NCBI GenBank assembly: GCA_010014665.1
Contig: RZYF01000002.1
Span: 1-50,367, forward strand
Length of the DNA stretch: 50,367 nt
Reading direction: 5' to 3'
Origin: Candidatus Saccharimonadota bacterium
GTDB lineage: Bacteria; Patescibacteriota; Saccharimonadia; Saccharimonadales; Saccharimonadaceae
Translations under genes and position numbers: made by a program
The notes under the pieces: generated by a model
Database searches by the model: none
The model's input: the letters and a program-made list of their open reading frames with translations, nothing else
What the model was told of the DNA's origin: nothing
Part shown: one piece after another, positions 49,840 through 50,367 of the stretch
How the letters are laid out: each line of letters starts with the position of its first letter
How positions within the stretch are numbered: the first letter of the stretch is position 1

Positions 49840-50214
49840 TCAGGGAGTCAGGATGTGGGCTTTGCAGGGCTCACAGCGGCTCAGGTGAAGTTCCCACGCC
49901 AGCTCGTAAGCGGCTGCCGCGAGTTCGCGTTCCGCTGGCGAAGCCTCTTCCGGAGCATACATAGCGGCGACGTAATCCATGGACAGATGGTCCTCTTCCC
50001 AATTGCGAGTGAGGACTCGACGGGCACGGGGTGTGTAGAGGATCGCTTCCACCTGCTGAGGGCTACGTGGCCCCTGGTAAAGGAGCCTCACGAGCTGCCT
50101 TAGCCAGAGTCCGTTCCCTAGGTACGTTGGGTTAAACTCTTGCTTGAGCGCTACGCGAGCCAATGCAGCGCGCAGTTTTTCGAGATCGAACAAGTGCTGT
50201 GGCGCGTCGGTCAT
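49840..50214 (-). CDS. hypothetical protein, island 4, GC-richer than neighbours
   Basis: 124 aa ORF; AGAAGG Shine-Dalgarno upstream of ATG. Confidence 0.6.
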   Translation of the reverse strand: MTDAPQHLFDLEKLRAALARVALKQEFNPTYLGNGLWLRQLVRLLYQGPRSPQQVEAILYTPRARRVLTRNWEEDHLSMDYVAAMYAPEEASPAERELAAAAYELAWELHLSRCEPCKAHILTP

Positions 50215-50232
50215 GACAGCCTTCTTTCGTAG

Positions 50233-50246
50233 TGGTCTGCTTGTCG
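50233..50246 (-). repeat. island-4 inverted repeat, 5' arm
   Basis: TGGTCTGCTTGTCG on the plus strand. Confidence 0.75.
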
Positions 50247-50285
50247 AGGTGCATATGATAGGATAATCCTACCGATGCATTGCTT

Positions 50286-50314
50286 ATTATAGCACGTAAT
50301 AGATTTTAAGTCAA
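50286..50314 (-). promoter_or_regulatory. sigma70-type promoter of island 4
   Basis: Minus strand TTGACT - 17 nt - TATAAT. Confidence 0.75.
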
Positions 50315-50367
50315 CAGTTACCAGTATATATCCATCAGTCAATACCTCATAGCTTTAATGTATACTA

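Noticed and set aside
2055-50314. GC-rich islands as assembly contamination
   Set aside because: Each is embedded between AT-rich native sequence with promoters and repeats of consistent layout; four independent chimeras with the same architecture are unlikely, though read coverage should be checked.
2055-50314. Islands as ordinary insertion sequences or integron cassettes
   Set aside because: No transposase ORF is present inside, inverted repeats differ between loci, and no integrase or attC-like site shared across loci was recognised.
1-50367. CRISPR array
   Set aside because: No regularly spaced direct repeats were seen and no recognisable cas genes are in the ORF track.
1-50367. tRNA or rRNA genes
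   Set aside because: No convincing cloverleaf or rRNA segment was seen by eye; a tRNAscan run would be needed to be certain.

Overview
The window looks like a compact, gene-dense, moderately AT-rich bacterial chromosome segment. Its gene content and style (GatCAB, short Rel, PilB-type ATPase, CAP-domain protein, small membrane proteins, few biosynthesis genes) suggest Candidate Phyla Radiation / Saccharibacteria-like ancestry, but this is inference and no marker search was run. About 40 coding genes can be supported. They include an M13 metallopeptidase, an RNase HII-YraN fusion, rplS, malic enzyme, a GspE/PilB ATPase, dnaE, gatCAB, uvrB, a carbon-metabolism run (PfkB kinase, fba, split transketolase, rpe, rpiB, gap), rel, ppa, PLD and GDPD enzymes, trxB, glgB, pheST, an aquaporin, rmuC, PAP2, SOD and gpmA. 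The most unusual signal is a set of four dispersed single-gene islands at about 2055-2890, 3980-4536, 19333-20241 and 49730-50314. Each holds one visibly GC-richer ORF that I do not recognise, with a good Shine-Dalgarno. Each is enclosed by a locus-specific 12-15 bp inverted repeat: perfect in three islands, 13/15 in the fourth. Three carry a strong GC hairpin just inside the 3' repeat. At least three have a TTGACN-17-TATNAT promoter outside the 5' repeat. Two share an 18-nt leader motif, and degenerate direct repeats flank the islands. In island 1 the direct repeat is a 64-bp duplicate of the 3' end of the neighbouring M13 peptidase gene. In island 3 the ORF is interrupted by one in-frame TAG. 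I propose these as a family of non-autonomous gene cassettes, or alternatively mRNAs with paired ends. No integrase or transposase is visible inside them.
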